From: Psychrobacillus sp. OK032
GTDB taxonomy: Bacteria; Bacillota; Bacilli; Bacillales_A; Planococcaceae
DNA length: 64,000 nucleotides
Direction of reading: 5' to 3'
Assembly (NCBI RefSeq): GCF_900111345.1
Contig: NZ_FOGY01000001.1
Location: forward strand, 62,001-126,000
Below the pieces are notes generated by a model that saw nothing but the letters and a program-made list of their open reading frames with translations, searched no databases and was not told where the DNA came from. Position 1 is the first letter of the stretch. Each line of letters begins with the position of its first letter. This document shows, piece after piece, positions 10,987 through 19,846 of the stretch. The position numbers and the translations under genes are program-made.

Positions 10987-12135
10987 CTATTTTATCATGT
11001 TTTGCACGGTTTTTCTTGTTTCAGCGTCTACATGTAAGATTGTTTCTAAATCTGGACTTGAAATGTTCACATGTGCATCCATTGCTCGCTCGATTAGTTC
11101 ATCAATTGTTAAAAAGCCAATTTTTTCTTGTAAAAACAAAGCTACCGCTGCTTCATTTGCCGCATTTAAAACAGTCGTCATCGTGCCACCTGCTCTACCT
11201 GCATCAATCGCAAGTTTCAAAGCATAATAACGCGAATAATCCATTTCTTCAAAATGAAGTTTGCCTATTTCCGCTAAATTTAATCGCTTCGCATGAGGAC
11301 GCGATAGTCTGTCCGGATAAGACAGGGCGTATTGAATCGGAACTCTCATATCTGGAGTTCCTAGTTGAGCGATCACACTCGTATCTTCAAATTCAACCAT
11401 GGAGTGAATAATACTCTCTCTATGTAACAACACTTCTATATCATCGTACGATATATCAAACAGAACACGCGCTTCAATAACTTCCAACCCTTTATTCATC
11501 ATCGTAGCTGAGTCTATTGTAATCTTAGAACCCATCGACCAATTGGGATGATTTAAAGCGTCTTTTACCGTTACATTTCGCAGCTCATCTCTTGTACGAT
11601 CGCGGAAACTTCCACCAGATGCCGTAATGATTAACTTAGAAATCTCTGATCTTTTTTCACCGTTCATCGCTTGAAAAAGAGCAGAATGTTCACTATCTAC
11701 AGGTAAAATTGGTACATTATGTTTCCCTGCAGCTTGCATAACTAGATGACCGGCTGTCACAAGTGTTTCTTTATTCGCGATGGCAATCGTAATTCCTTTT
11801 TTAATCGCTTCGAGCGTCGGATTCAAGCCTACACTTCCAAGTACCGCATTTACTAATACATCCGCATTTGTATGAGCAGCAACTTGTACTAATCCAGCAT
11901 CTCCGTATACGAATTCTACGTGCGGGAATTCACTTTGTAGTTGATGTGCATCTTCTTCAAATAAAACAGAAACTAATGGCACAGGAAATTCACGCAATAT
12001 TTTTCTTGTCTCTTCTATATTTTTTCCTACTGAAAACGCAACCAACTGAAATTGCTCCGGATGCTCTCTCATAATATCTAAAGTTTGAATTCCTATTGAA
12101 CCGGTAGCCCCTAATAAACTTATTCTTTTCCGCAT
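10987..12135 (-). CDS. dxr: 1-deoxy-D-xylulose 5-phosphate reductoisomerase
   Basis: Second enzyme of the MEP isoprenoid pathway; converts DXP to MEP using NADPH and a divalent metal. The 382-residue protein has the NADPH-binding GATGSIG at 9-15, ANKE near 120-123, and the metal-binding DSE at 147-149. It lies between cdsA and rseP, 14 bp downstream of cdsA. It supplies isoprenoid precursors that UppS, encoded two genes upstream, converts to undecaprenyl diphosphate. Confidence 0.98.
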   Translation of the reverse strand: MRKRISLLGATGSIGIQTLDIMREHPEQFQLVAFSVGKNIEETRKILREFPVPLVSVLFEEDAHQLQSEFPHVEFVYGDAGLVQVAAHTNADVLVNAVLGSVGLNPTLEAIKKGITIAIANKETLVTAGHLVMQAAGKHNVPILPVDSEHSALFQAMNGEKRSEISKLIITASGGSFRDRTRDELRNVTVKDALNHPNWSMGSKITIDSATMMNKGLEVIEARVLFDISYDDIEVLLHRESIIHSMVEFEDTSVIAQLGTPDMRVPIQYALSYPDRLSRPHAKRLNLAEIGKLHFEEMDYSRYYALKLAIDAGRAGGTMTTVLNAANEAAVALFLQEKIGFLTIDELIERAMDAHVNISSPDLETILHVDAETRKTVQNMIK

Positions 12136-12149
12136 GAAATTATGTCTCC

Positions 12150-12941
12150 TTAGATGAAATGTAAAAAGTGTAGTAATGGTAGGACGAAAAGAAGGCTGTC
12201 AAAGCGATCTAATATTCCACCATGACCAGGTAAAATTTTACCAGAATCTTTTACATTATAATGTCTTTTAATCGCAGACTCTACCAAATCACCCAGCTGT
12301 CCAAAAATAGAGGCAGCAATCGTAATTCCGATTAAAACGAGGTAAGAATTCGTAAGCGGGCTTATAAAGTGTATGATAAACGCTGCTATTAATGCCCATA
12401 TGATGCCGCCAATAAACCCTTCCACCGTTTTATTTGGCGAGATTTCTGGCCATAATTTACGTTTTCCAATTTTTCTACCTGTAAAATAAGCACCAGAATC
12501 TGTTGACCAAACAACAATCAGTGCAAATATTAAATAGGTTAACCCTGCATCTCTTGTTTCGATAAAATAGTGAAATCCAATACCTACGTATAAAGTACCT
12601 AATAACATAAATGCTGCATCGTCAAATGTAAATCGATTTTTCACGAGCACTGTATAAATTAAGAGCAGAAAAACAACGACAAAAACCCATTCGATTTTTG
12701 AATGACCCGTTACAGCAAACACTGCATCCGCAATCGATGGTGGCAGTAAAAGCACAAATAAAAGGAGCAATGATATAGCCCCAGCAAACGAAAATATCGG
12801 TAAGTCTTTCATTCGGAATAACTCAAACATGCCTATTGCAGCCATAATATATATAAGTGCAGTAAAAATAGGTCCACCTAACAAAACAATAGGAAGAAAA
12901 AGTGCTGCCGCAATAACAGCCGTAATGATACGTACCTTCAA
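12150..12941 (-). CDS. cdsA: Phosphatidate cytidylyltransferase
   Basis: Makes CDP-diacylglycerol from phosphatidate and CTP, the branch point of phospholipid synthesis. The 263-residue protein is almost entirely membrane helices. It carries the family signature near the C terminus: [20 protein letters not shown] followed by GILDR, with the conserved Lys, Asp and His-Gly-Gly residues. Its start overlaps the uppS stop by 4 bp, indicating translational coupling. Confidence 0.97.
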   Translation of the reverse strand: MKVRIITAVIAAALFLPIVLLGGPIFTALIYIMAAIGMFELFRMKDLPIFSFAGAISLLLLFVLLLPPSIADAVFAVTGHSKIEWVFVVVFLLLIYTVLVKNRFTFDDAAFMLLGTLYVGIGFHYFIETRDAGLTYLIFALIVVWSTDSGAYFTGRKIGKRKLWPEISPNKTVEGFIGGIIWALIAAFIIHFISPLTNSYLVLIGITIAASIFGQLGDLVESAIKRHYNVKDSGKILPGHGGILDRFDSLLFVLPLLHFLHFI

Positions 12942-13732
12942 TTTCCTTCTCCCTCCTTCAATCCACCATATCTCCTGTTTCTTTTTTGATAATTTTCAAT
13001 TGCATCCATTAAACACGTCTCATCAAAATCTGGCCATAAAGTGTCTGTAAACCAAAATTCCGTATAAGCAAGCTGCCAAAGCATAAAATTACTTAAACGC
13101 ACTTCTCCACTCGTTCGAATAAGTAGATCTGGATCACTTAAATTCTTTGTCATTAAGTGATTGCTTAATAATTCCTCTGAAATTTCTTCTAATGTTACAT
13201 TTCCCTCTTGTACATCGAGGGCAATTTTACTGACTGCTTGAACAATTTCATCCCTGCTCCCATAATTTAAGGCAAAGTTTAATATTAACCCGTCATTAGC
13301 GGCAGTTTGATCCATTGCTTTTCTTACAGCTCTTTTCGTATGCTCAGGCAATGATTCAATATTTCCCATCATTTGTACCTGTACATTTTGCTCAATTAAC
13401 TCTGGTAAATACGTACCTAAAAATTCCTCTGGCAAGCGCATTAAAAATTCAACTTCCATTTTAGGCCTTTTCCAATTTTCCGTAGAAAAAGCGTATAAAG
13501 TTAACACTTTTATACCAACTTCATTCGCAAACCTAGTTATTTTCTTTACAGTCTTCATGCCTTCGTGATGGCCAGCTATGCGGGGTAGCGCTCGCTTATT
13601 AGCCCATCTACCATTCCCGTCCATAATAATCGCAATATGGCCCGGCAATTGTTCTTGTTGGGCATTTTCTTTTCGTTTCTTTAAAGGAATACTTATCGAT
13701 TTTTCATTTTTACGGATAAGTTTATTTAACAT
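12938..13732 (-). CDS. uppS: Undecaprenyl diphosphate synthase (cis-prenyltransferase)
   Basis: Condenses farnesyl diphosphate with eight isopentenyl diphosphates to make the lipid carrier of cell-wall synthesis. The conserved HIAIIMDGNGRWA block near residue 35 holds the catalytic Asp; FSTENW and RTSGEVRLSNF are also present. The ATG at 13732 is chosen because AAGGTGGGGG lies about 10 bp upstream, giving 264 residues; 11 extra codons are open upstream. It is the first gene after the frr terminator, so it must have a promoter or depend on read-through. Confidence 0.97.
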   Translation of the reverse strand: MLNKLIRKNEKSISIPLKKRKENAQQEQLPGHIAIIMDGNGRWANKRALPRIAGHHEGMKTVKKITRFANEVGIKVLTLYAFSTENWKRPKMEVEFLMRLPEEFLGTYLPELIEQNVQVQMMGNIESLPEHTKRAVRKAMDQTAANDGLILNFALNYGSRDEIVQAVSKIALDVQEGNVTLEEISEELLSNHLMTKNLSDPDLLIRTSGEVRLSNFMLWQLAYTEFWFTDTLWPDFDETCLMDAIENYQKRNRRYGGLKEGEGN

Positions 13733-13792
13733 ACAAAAAACCCCCACCTTACTAACTAGGAACATATATGACCTATCATATCAAAAATATCG

Positions 13793-13829
13793 CAATATAA
13801 AAAGGCGTCCCACTAAAAGGACGCCTTTT
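13793..13829 (-). terminator. Terminator after frr
   Basis: Minus strand: AAAAGGCGTCC, 8-nt loop, GGACGCCTTTT, then TATATTG. The 11-bp perfect stem lies about 50 bp after the frr stop. The U-run is partly inside the stem, so the hairpin could act in both directions, though no plus-strand gene needs it. Confidence 0.8.
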
Positions 13830-13876
13830 CCAAACAAAAAGTTCAAACGATTATTTGGATGCACTAATGAAATAGG

Positions 13877-14434
13877 TTATACTTCTAGAATTTCTTTTTC
13901 TTTATCTTTCGTAATTGAATCGATTTTATCGATATTTGAATCCGTCAGTTTTTGGATTTCTTCTGTGTAGTTTCTTAAATCATCTTCTGTAATGCCACCC
14001 GATTTTTCCAATTTTTTAAGATCATCGTTTCCATCACGGCGAACGTTACGAATATTCACTTTTGCTTCTTCTGCTTCTTTTTTCACTTGTTTTACTAATT
14101 CTTTACGACGTTCTTCCGTAAGTGCAGGAACTGCTAAACGAATTAACGACCCGTCATTTGTAGGTGTAATACCTATATCCGACTTTAAAATTGCCTTTTC
14201 AATCTCCCCAAGAATTGACTTGTCGTAAGGCTGAATAGTGATTAATCGAGCCTCTGGAGTCGAAATACCTGCCATTTGATTAATCGGTGTTGGAGCACCA
14301 TAATAATCGATTGAAATTTTGTCAAGCAAAGATGCATTTGCACGACCAGCTCGGATAGACGCAAGTTCTCTCGTGTACACTTGAATCGTTTTTGCCATTT
14401 TATCTTTCGTTTGCTCAATTACTTGTTTCGGCAT
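13877..14434 (-). CDS. frr: Ribosome recycling factor
   Basis: Splits post-termination ribosomes together with EF-G. The 185-residue length is standard; the three-helix bundle begins with [18 protein letters not shown]-like residues (here [17 protein letters not shown]) and the C-terminal helices include [10 protein letters not shown]-type sequence ([17 protein letters not shown]). Its ATG shares one base with the pyrH stop (TAATG), and the ribosome-binding site AGGAGG is inside the last codons of pyrH. A strong terminator follows. Confidence 0.98.
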   Translation of the reverse strand: MPKQVIEQTKDKMAKTIQVYTRELASIRAGRANASLLDKISIDYYGAPTPINQMAGISTPEARLITIQPYDKSILGEIEKAILKSDIGITPTNDGSLIRLAVPALTEERRKELVKQVKKEAEEAKVNIRNVRRDGNDDLKKLEKSGGITEDDLRNYTEEIQKLTDSNIDKIDSITKDKEKEILEV

Positions 14435-15159
14435 TATGAATTCCTCCTAACGACTGTACCAATCGTTTCCCCAAGTACAGCCCTTTTAATATTTCCATTT
14501 TCCATTACTGAGAATACTATAAGTGCAATATCATTATCCATACATAATGTAGATGCAGTAGAATCCATCACTTGTAAGCCTTGTTGGATTACTTCAAGGA
14601 ATGATAGCTCATCGTATTTAATAGCAGTAGTATCTGTCTTAGGATCTGCAGAATATACACCATCTACATTATTTTTAGCCATTAATATAACATCCGCTTC
14701 TATTTCTGCTGCACGTAAAGCAGCAGTTGTATCAGTTGAGAAGTAAGGATTTCCTGTTCCAGCTGCAAAAATAACTACTCGTTTCTTTTCTAAATGACGA
14801 ATTGCTCGTCGTCGTATGTATGGCTCTGCAACTTGACGCATTTCGATGGAAGTTTGAACACGAGTCTCAATCCCGCATTTTTCAAGTGAATCTTGTAGTG
14901 CAAGTGAATTCATAACCGTAGCAAGCATACCCATATAATCTGCAGTTGCACGATCCATGCCCATTTCGCTTCCTACTTTTCCACGCCAAATGTTACCTCC
15001 GCCTACTACAACAGCGACCTCGACGCCTAATTCCACTACTTCTTTTACTTGCTCTGCTACAGACTTGATAATTTCAGGTGATAGTCCGAAACCTTGCTCT
15101 CCAGCTAATGCTTCGCCACTTAATTTTAAAACGATTCTTTTGTATTGTGGTGTGCTCAT
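14434..15159 (-). CDS. pyrH: Uridylate kinase
   Basis: Bacterial UMP kinase of the amino-acid-kinase fold, 241 residues. It phosphorylates UMP to UDP. Visible motifs are KLSGEALAG at 10-18, [10 protein letters not shown] near 53-62, and the YSADPKTD loop near 180. The start follows GGAGGATACCT. The rpsB-tsf-pyrH-frr order is almost universal in Firmicutes. A hairpin sits in the 105-bp gap after tsf, so pyrH may depend on read-through. Confidence 0.98.
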   Translation of the reverse strand: MSTPQYKRIVLKLSGEALAGEQGFGLSPEIIKSVAEQVKEVVELGVEVAVVVGGGNIWRGKVGSEMGMDRATADYMGMLATVMNSLALQDSLEKCGIETRVQTSIEMRQVAEPYIRRRAIRHLEKKRVVIFAAGTGNPYFSTDTTAALRAAEIEADVILMAKNNVDGVYSADPKTDTTAIKYDELSFLEVIQQGLQVMDSTASTLCMDNDIALIVFSVMENGNIKRAVLGETIGTVVRRNS

Positions 15160-15179
15160 AGGTATCCTCCATCTCTTTG

Positions 15180-15213
15180 TCGAAAAATAGGGAACACTAA
15201 TTGCGTGTTCCCT
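15180..15213 (-). terminator. Terminator or attenuator after tsf
   Basis: Minus strand: AGGGAACAC, 7-nt loop, GTGTTCCCT (15189-15213), then ATTTTTCG. Only 20 bp separate the end of the U-tract from the pyrH start and no promoter is visible between them. Partial read-through into pyrH is therefore likely. Confidence 0.8.
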
Positions 15214-15264
15214 AAAAGTATTGTCTATTTAGCGAAAATACTTGTCGTATTTTCTGCATTCAAA

Positions 15265-16149
15265 TTAGTTACCTTTTACTTGGTTCATTACTTCTTCAGC
15301 GAAGTTGTCTTCACGTTTTTCGATACCTTCACCAACAGCATAGCGAGTGAATGAAACTAGTTTACCACCAGTTGAGTCAACAAATACGCCTACTTTTTGA
15401 TCTGGATTTTTAACGAAAGATTGATCTAATAAACAAACTTCTTCGAAATATTTACCAAGGCGACCTTCTACCATTTTAGCAACGATATTTTCAGGTTTAC
15501 CTTCGTTTAATGCTTGTTCTGTTAATACTTTACGCTCGCGCTCTACTTCATCAGCAGATACTGCGTCACGAGAGATGTGTGCAGGGTTAAGTGCTGCAAC
15601 GTGCATTGCAACGTCTTTAGCTGCTTGCTCGTCAGTTGAACCTTCAAGAACAGTTAAAACACCAATGCGTCCACCCATGTGAAGGTAAGGACCGAATGCA
15701 TCTGCATCTGTTTTAGTTTCTAGTACAAAACGGCGAAGTGTAATTTTTTCTCCGATTTTTGCAACTGCGTTAGAAATAGCGTTTTCTACTGTTACGCCTT
15801 CTTCTAATGTAGAAGCTAAAGCTTCTTCTACTGAAGCTGGTTCAGTTGCTAATAAATGTGTAGCAACTTGTTGAACTAATTGTTGGAAAGCTTCGTTTTT
15901 CGCAACGAAATCTGTTTCTGCATTCATTTCTAAAAGTACAGCTTTGTTTCCTTCAATTTGGATAAATGTAGTACCTTCAGCAGCGATACGATCAGCTTTT
16001 TTAGCTGCAGAAGAAAGACCTTTTTCACGTAAAAAGTCGATTGCTGCTTCTAAATTACCGTCTGTTTGTACTAAAGCTTTTTTACAATCCATCATACCTG
16101 CGCCAGTTTTTTCACGCAATTCTTTTACCATTTGTGCTGTAACTGCCAT
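15265..16149 (-). CDS. tsf: Elongation factor Ts
   Basis: Nucleotide-exchange factor for EF-Tu, 294 residues. The N-terminal UBA-like domain carries the diagnostic [16 protein letters not shown] near 11-26. [14 protein letters not shown] (about 75-88), also diagnostic, begins the dimerisation core. The start follows TAGGAGGAA. It lies downstream of rpsB, separated by a terminator hairpin, as is common for this pair. Confidence 0.98.
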   Translation of the reverse strand: MAVTAQMVKELREKTGAGMMDCKKALVQTDGNLEAAIDFLREKGLSSAAKKADRIAAEGTTFIQIEGNKAVLLEMNAETDFVAKNEAFQQLVQQVATHLLATEPASVEEALASTLEEGVTVENAISNAVAKIGEKITLRRFVLETKTDADAFGPYLHMGGRIGVLTVLEGSTDEQAAKDVAMHVAALNPAHISRDAVSADEVERERKVLTEQALNEGKPENIVAKMVEGRLGKYFEEVCLLDQSFVKNPDQKVGVFVDSTGGKLVSFTRYAVGEGIEKREDNFAEEVMNQVKGN

Positions 16150-16186
16150 TTTAAATTCCTCCTAGTACGAATAAATTCATCTTCTC

Positions 16187-16222
16187 AAAAAAAGGTGATA
16201 AGAGGTTTGGCCGCTTATCACC
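16187..16222 (-). terminator. Terminator between rpsB and tsf
   Basis: Minus strand: GGTGATAAG, 11-nt loop, CTTATCACC (16194-16222), followed directly by seven T residues. It is a textbook intrinsic terminator. Since tsf shows no clear promoter of its own, it probably reduces rather than stops expression of tsf relative to rpsB. Confidence 0.85.
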
Positions 16223-16239
16223 TGTTAACTACATGTGTC

Positions 16240-16962
16240 TTACTCAGCAGCAACTTCAGCTGGAGTTACTTCTTCGTCTTCACCTTGTCTTGCTTCAAGT
16301 AATGCATCCGCCATTTTAGCTGTTAATAATTTAACTGCACGAATTGCGTCGTCATTTGCTGGAATTACATAGTCGATTTCATCTGGATCACAGTTTGTAT
16401 CAACGATTCCTACTAATGGAATGTTCAGTTTACGTGCCTCCGCAACAGCAATACGCTCTTTACGTGGGTCAACTACGAACATTACATCTGGAATAGCTTT
16501 CATATCACGGATACCGCCTAAGAATTTAACAAGACGTTCGTGTTCTTTTTTAAGTTGAACTACTTCTTTTTTAGGAAGTACATCGAATGTACCGTCTTCT
16601 TCCATTTTTTCAATCGCTTTTAGACGAGCTACACGTTTTTGAATAGTACCGAAGTTTGTTAAAGTACCACCTAACCAACGTTGGTTGATATAGTAGTTAC
16701 CTGAACGTTCAGCTTCTTCTTTAATAGCTTCTTGCGCTTGTTTTTTAGTTCCAACGAATAGAACTTTTCCACCGTCTTGACCTACTTGACGCATGAAATC
16801 ATAAGCTTCTTCTAATTTTTTCACCGTTTTTTGAAGATCGATGATGTAGATTCCGTTACGCTCAACAAAAATGTATTTTTTCATTTTTGGGTTCCAACGG
16901 CGAGTTTGGTGTCCAAAGTGTACACCAGCCTCTAGTAATTGTTTCATTGAGATTACTGACAT
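16240..16962 (-). CDS. rpsB: 30S ribosomal protein S2
   Basis: Late-assembling 30S protein, 240 residues, standard length. It has the conserved N-terminal [20 protein letters not shown] segment, the RWLGGTLTN motif near 97-105 and [13 protein letters not shown] near 180. A short acidic tail ([13 protein letters not shown]) is typical. The start follows CCAGGAGGA. It has its own SigA-type promoter and a structured leader, so expression is independent of the flagellar operon just upstream. Confidence 0.98.
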   Translation of the reverse strand: MSVISMKQLLEAGVHFGHQTRRWNPKMKKYIFVERNGIYIIDLQKTVKKLEEAYDFMRQVGQDGGKVLFVGTKKQAQEAIKEEAERSGNYYINQRWLGGTLTNFGTIQKRVARLKAIEKMEEDGTFDVLPKKEVVQLKKEHERLVKFLGGIRDMKAIPDVMFVVDPRKERIAVAEARKLNIPLVGIVDTNCDPDEIDYVIPANDDAIRAVKLLTAKMADALLEARQGEDEEVTPAEVAAE

Positions 16963-16989
16963 GATTATTCCTCCTGGTTTGGTTTAGTC

Positions 16990-17060
16990 TTCCGCAGTCA
17001 TCATTTTTCTTTAGCTACTCTTTATAAAAGAGCACCTGCTAAATCCATCCGAACTGCGTG
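16990..17060 (-). promoter_or_regulatory. Structured rpsB mRNA leader (probable S2 autoregulatory element)
   Basis: Three nested helices can be read on the minus strand: outer CGCAGT/ACTGCG (17053-17058 with 16993-16998), middle TTTAGC/GCTAAA (17038-17043 with 17010-17015) and an apical CTCTTT/AAAGAG stem (17027-17032 with 17018-17023). It lies between the rpsB promoter and its ribosome-binding site. Firmicute rpsB genes are known to have structured leaders thought to bind S2. The nesting seen here supports that, but ligand binding is inferred. Confidence 0.65.
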
Positions 17061-17079
17061 TGTATTCATACCGTATTGT

Positions 17080-17108
17080 AATATACCATACATTTTTCAT
17101 ACTTTCAA
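17080..17108 (-). promoter_or_regulatory. SigA-type promoter of rpsB
   Basis: Minus strand: TTGAAA, exactly 17 bp, TATATT. It begins 6 bp after the swrB stop, and transcription should start near 17072, giving a leader of about 110 nt that holds the three-helix element. Confidence 0.8.
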
Positions 17109-17113
17109 CTATT

Positions 17114-17596
17114 TTAATGTTTAAACTTTAAGAAAAGCTCTACTTCTGTTTTGCCGATTTGCAGCATTTTAGCAATTTCATCGATGCTTTTTCCCTCAGA
17201 ATCATAGAAGAAAACTTTTTCTTTTATTGTAACTGGTTCTTTTTTTTCTGTCACCGCTACTGTTTTTATATAACTATTTGCTGCAAGTTGTTTGGATATA
17301 TACGTTTTAGGAACTTCAAAAATTGGAGTTGTTTCTATTGTACTTTCTTTCTCTTCTACATTTTCCGTAGTTGCTGTTACAACACGATCTGTATTATTTA
17401 ATTCTTGTAAAAGACGATTATTTTCATCTTTGATTTCGGCAATATATGCACTGAAGGAGTCTTCAATTTCAGCCAAGATTTGCTCTTGTTTATACTCCAT
17501 ATTGTTAAATTTAGTTAGTTTTGCATTTAGTAAAGCAATGAAGTAAAAACTGATTATTTGAAGTAAAAATAATATGACTAGAATAATAGACGTCAT
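17114..17596 (-). CDS. swrB: SwrB-like flagellar assembly/swarming protein
   Basis: A 160-residue protein with one N-terminal membrane helix (about 3-24), a charged, coiled-coil-prone middle with a Thr/Glu-rich linker, and a C-terminal helix-turn-helix-like tail (SIDEIAKMLQIGKTEVELFLKF). This is the architecture and position of B. subtilis SwrB, which activates the flagellar export switch and full hook-basal body assembly. Sequence identity to SwrB is expected to be low, so position and architecture carry the call. It is the last gene of the fla/che operon. Confidence 0.8.
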   Translation of the reverse strand: MTSIILVILFLLQIISFYFIALLNAKLTKFNNMEYKQEQILAEIEDSFSAYIAEIKDENNRLLQELNNTDRVVTATTENVEEKESTIETTPIFEVPKTYISKQLAANSYIKTVAVTEKKEPVTIKEKVFFYDSEGKSIDEIAKMLQIGKTEVELFLKFKH

Positions 17597-17605
17597 AGCC
17601 GGCTC

Positions 17606-17908
17606 CTATCCACTAAAATCTACAAAATTCCCTTTAAAAGGATGTTTTGCCTCTTTCATTTCTCGTTCTTTTTTTTCTCTCTTTTTGCGTTCTTGTTCTG
17701 CTTGTTCTTTTTCTTTGTTTTCTAGATTCGCTTCTGTTGTCTGGTTCGATTCTAAGACTGTTTCTCTATTCTTTTCTAGTTGTCTTTCGGAAGCTGCTTG
17801 TGCATTCGCTTGGTTTACCGCGCTTTGCTGTTGCAGTTGCTCTGCGACTTTTCCTGCGTCAAATGTTTTCGGAATAGCAATTTGAAGCTCCACACCTTTT
17901 AAACTCAT
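17606..17908 (-). CDS. Small charged protein between sigD and swrB, unknown function
   Basis: A 100-residue protein not present at this position in B. subtilis, where swrB directly follows sigD. The N-terminal 25 residues (MSLKGVELQIAIPKTFDAGK) are the ordered-looking part; the rest is a Gln/Glu/Lys-rich helix ending in KHPFKGNFVDFSG. No signal peptide or membrane helix. It resembles small fla/che-linked proteins I recall from other Bacilli and Clostridia, but I cannot name a family. The start follows a TTGAGGGAGGCAG ribosome-binding site, so translation is credible. It ends 9 bp before swrB. Confidence 0.75.
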   Translation of the reverse strand: MSLKGVELQIAIPKTFDAGKVAEQLQQQSAVNQANAQAASERQLEKNRETVLESNQTTEANLENKEKEQAEQERKKREKKEREMKEAKHPFKGNFVDFSG

Positions 17909-18019
17909 CGAACTGCCTCCCTCAACGAATTAAGATAACATACCAAAATACCAATTGGTTTAAGCTGTAAATTTAGAAGCAATCTAAAATGCTTAAATAA
18001 AATGCGTATTAACGTGATT

Positions 18020-18095
18020 CCACTAGGATTTCCGCTACAGGGCGGAAATCCCGGCGGTAACTTCCTTAAGACTCATTATTCCTACTTATTGAGCG
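18020..18095. repeat. Dispersed hairpin repeat between sigD and the small downstream gene
   Basis: Contains a perfect 10-bp inverted repeat ggatttccgc/gcggaaatcc (18026-18035 and 18042-18051), followed by ggcggtaacttccttaagac. The same words occur near 46046-46080 (reverse orientation) and 60577-60625. It lies in the 278-bp gap after sigD, inside the fla/che transcription unit. I see no gene in that gap. Confidence 0.7.
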
Positions 18096-18186
18096 GAAAC
18101 ATAAAAATGTAAGCGATTATCACTCATTGAATAATATGGATAACCAACAGACATGCAATAATACGGATAACATAACACTCTTTTTT

Positions 18187-18963
18187 CTATGCATTCATCA
18201 TTTCACTTGCAAGAAGCTTTCTTAGCTTGAACAGTGCTTTTGAGTGGATTTGTGAAATTCTGGAGGTTGATAATCCAAGCATTTCGCCAATTACAGTTAA
18301 TGTTAACTCTTCTGTATAAAACAAACTCAAAACTAATTGTTCATTTTCGTTTAATTGCTGAATTTGTCCAGCAAGATCACGAAGTAATTCTTCTTTCACC
18401 ATCTGCTGCTCCGGCGTTTTTTGAGCATCATCTCTTATCACAAATGACTTTGAATCTACCTCGTCGTTTTCTTGCAATTGTTCATCAATAGATAGTACGT
18501 TAGAAAAAAAATGTTCTTGAACCGTTTGATAAACATCGTCTACCGGCATTTCGACAAAATCTGCTATTTCTTCTGCAGATGCATGCCTTAATAATCGTTG
18601 TTCAAGCTCTTCAATTTTAGCTTCTAATCTTTTCGCCTTTTCACGTGAAGATCTTGGAAGCCAATCTTCTTTTCTTAAACCATCTATAATTGCACCACGA
18701 ACCCGAAAAGAAGCATACGTATCAAACTTTAACTCTCTCGAATAGTCGAATTTATTTAGCGCATCAAATAAGCCCATCATACCTAGGCTTTTCAGTTCGT
18801 CTCTTGATATATTTTTAGGGATGCTTGCGCCAATACGCTGAACATGATAGGTAACTAGGGGCGTATACTTTCGTATGAGTAAATCTCCGGCCTCTGAATC
18901 TTTATATTCTATCCATCTCTTCCAAAGGAGTTGTTCCTCTGTCGAATTTTCTTTTGCCACCAT
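18187..18963 (-). CDS. sigD: Flagellar/motility sigma factor SigD
   Basis: Sigma-28 family factor for late flagellar, autolysin and chemoreceptor genes. The 258-residue protein has region 2 (YTPLVTYHVQRI to RVRGAIIDGLRKEDWLPRS, about 35-110), region 3 and region 4 with a C-terminal helix-turn-helix (LTVIGEMLGLSTSRISQIHSKAL). The start is ambiguous: ATG at 18963 and GTG at 18960 both follow GGAGAGGAGGG; a TTG further upstream is inside that site and rejected. A terminator-like hairpin and an extended -10 promoter lie just upstream, so sigD may be transcribed separately from the rest of fla/che. Confidence 0.96.
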   Translation of the reverse strand: MVAKENSTEEQLLWKRWIEYKDSEAGDLLIRKYTPLVTYHVQRIGASIPKNISRDELKSLGMMGLFDALNKFDYSRELKFDTYASFRVRGAIIDGLRKEDWLPRSSREKAKRLEAKIEELEQRLLRHASAEEIADFVEMPVDDVYQTVQEHFFSNVLSIDEQLQENDEVDSKSFVIRDDAQKTPEQQMVKEELLRDLAGQIQQLNENEQLVLSLFYTEELTLTVIGEMLGLSTSRISQIHSKALFKLRKLLASEMMNA

Positions 18964-18998
18964 TACCCTCCTCTCCAATATATCTCATGAATATGTAT

Positions 18999-19007
18999 AT
19001 TATAGCA
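18999..19007 (-). promoter_or_regulatory. Extended -10 promoter in front of sigD
   Basis: Minus strand TGCTATAAT: a consensus TATAAT with the extended TGn, 36 bp before the sigD start. I found no matching -35. It sits between a terminator-like hairpin and the sigD ribosome-binding site, which makes an internal sigD promoter credible. Confidence 0.6.
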
Positions 19008-19015
19008 AATTTCTA

Positions 19016-19049
19016 CACAAAAAGAGGAGTCGAAAACATCGACATCCCC
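19016..19049 (-). terminator. Terminator-like hairpin between the small membrane protein gene and sigD
   Basis: Minus strand: GGGGATGTCGA, short loop, TCGACTCCTC with one bulge and one mismatch, followed by TTTTTGTG. It starts 5 bp after the upstream gene's stop. It is weaker than the other terminators here and could lower operon read-through into sigD. Confidence 0.5.
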
Positions 19050-19054
19050 TGCTT

Positions 19055-19348
19055 TCATTGTTCACTTAACATAGATTTGACAATTTTCGCGAGTTCTTCA
19101 GAAGAAGGCTCCACTGCATCTATTTCTTTCTGCGTAGCGAATGCCATTTCTTCTTCCGTAGCCACCGGATTTACCATGACAAAGGCAATGATTGCCCTAG
19201 CGATAAATGTTAAGAAGAAAAATAACAAAGCTAACATACTTGCATCCCACAATATACGCTTACCATTCAAAAAAGGATACGATGAGAAAAAGTAAGCACT
19301 AAATGCAATAAGGGCTACCCAAAAATTAGAAAGAATTGTGCCAACCAT
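19055..19348 (-). CDS. Small membrane protein between cheD and sigD, unknown function
   Basis: A 97-residue protein with two predicted membrane helices (about 8-22 and 36-60), then an acidic cytoplasmic tail (ATEEEMAFATQKEIDAVEPS and onward). In B. subtilis sigD directly follows cheD, so this is an extra gene. Its ATG shares one base with the cheD stop (TAATG), showing it belongs to the operon. I do not recognise a family. The location suggests a link to chemotaxis or the SigD switch, but that is only inference. Confidence 0.75.
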   Translation of the reverse strand: MVGTILSNFWVALIAFSAYFFSSYPFLNGKRILWDASMLALLFFFLTFIARAIIAFVMVNPVATEEEMAFATQKEIDAVEPSSEELAKIVKSMLSEQ

Positions 19349-19845
19349 TAAATATCTCTCACTCCTTGGTTTACCGTTCGAATATTTAATAGATTATTAG
19401 CGGGGTTAAATTCAATTGTTCTTCCGCTACTACCACCTGTATCTTCTGAAATAATTGGTATCGAATATTTTTTTAAATATTCCTTTACCGCTTCCACATT
19501 TCGCGGTCCAATTCGCATAGTATCTTTACCTGAAGTAAATTGGAACATTTGCGCACCTCCTGCTATTTTTGCTCGTAATCTAAAAGGTTGTACCCCTTCT
19601 AATTTAAGCTGCTCGATCATAGCAGGTATACCAGTATCAGCAAATTTAGCAACATTAATCGTTTCAGTTCTACCTAAACTAGAATCTGGTAGCATAACAT
19701 GAACTAACCCAGCGATTTGCGACCTTTCATCGTATAAAACGACGCCAACACATGAGCCGAGACCAGAAGTACGTATCGTATCCGGCATTTTCACTGTATT
19801 CATATCCGCAATCCCAACTTTAACTACTTGACCCTGTCCAACCAT
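19348..19845 (-). CDS. cheD: Chemoreceptor glutamine deamidase CheD
   Basis: Deamidates glutamines on methyl-accepting receptors and, in Bacillus, interacts with CheC in adaptation. The 165-residue protein shows the catalytic pair: Cys32 in SGLGSCVGV and His49 in LVHVMLPDS. It ends at the TAATG junction with the next gene and starts 1 bp after the cheC stop. Length and motif order are normal for the family. Confidence 0.97.
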   Translation of the reverse strand: MVGQGQVVKVGIADMNTVKMPDTIRTSGLGSCVGVVLYDERSQIAGLVHVMLPDSSLGRTETINVAKFADTGIPAMIEQLKLEGVQPFRLRAKIAGGAQMFQFTSGKDTMRIGPRNVEAVKEYLKKYSIPIISEDTGGSSGRTIEFNPANNLLNIRTVNQGVRDI

Positions 19846-19846
19846 C

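Noticed and set aside
10896-11411. Plus-strand open frame of 171 codons over rseP/dxr
   Set aside because: Antisense to two well-supported genes, no ribosome-binding site, Cys/Phe/Ser/Leu-rich shadow composition.
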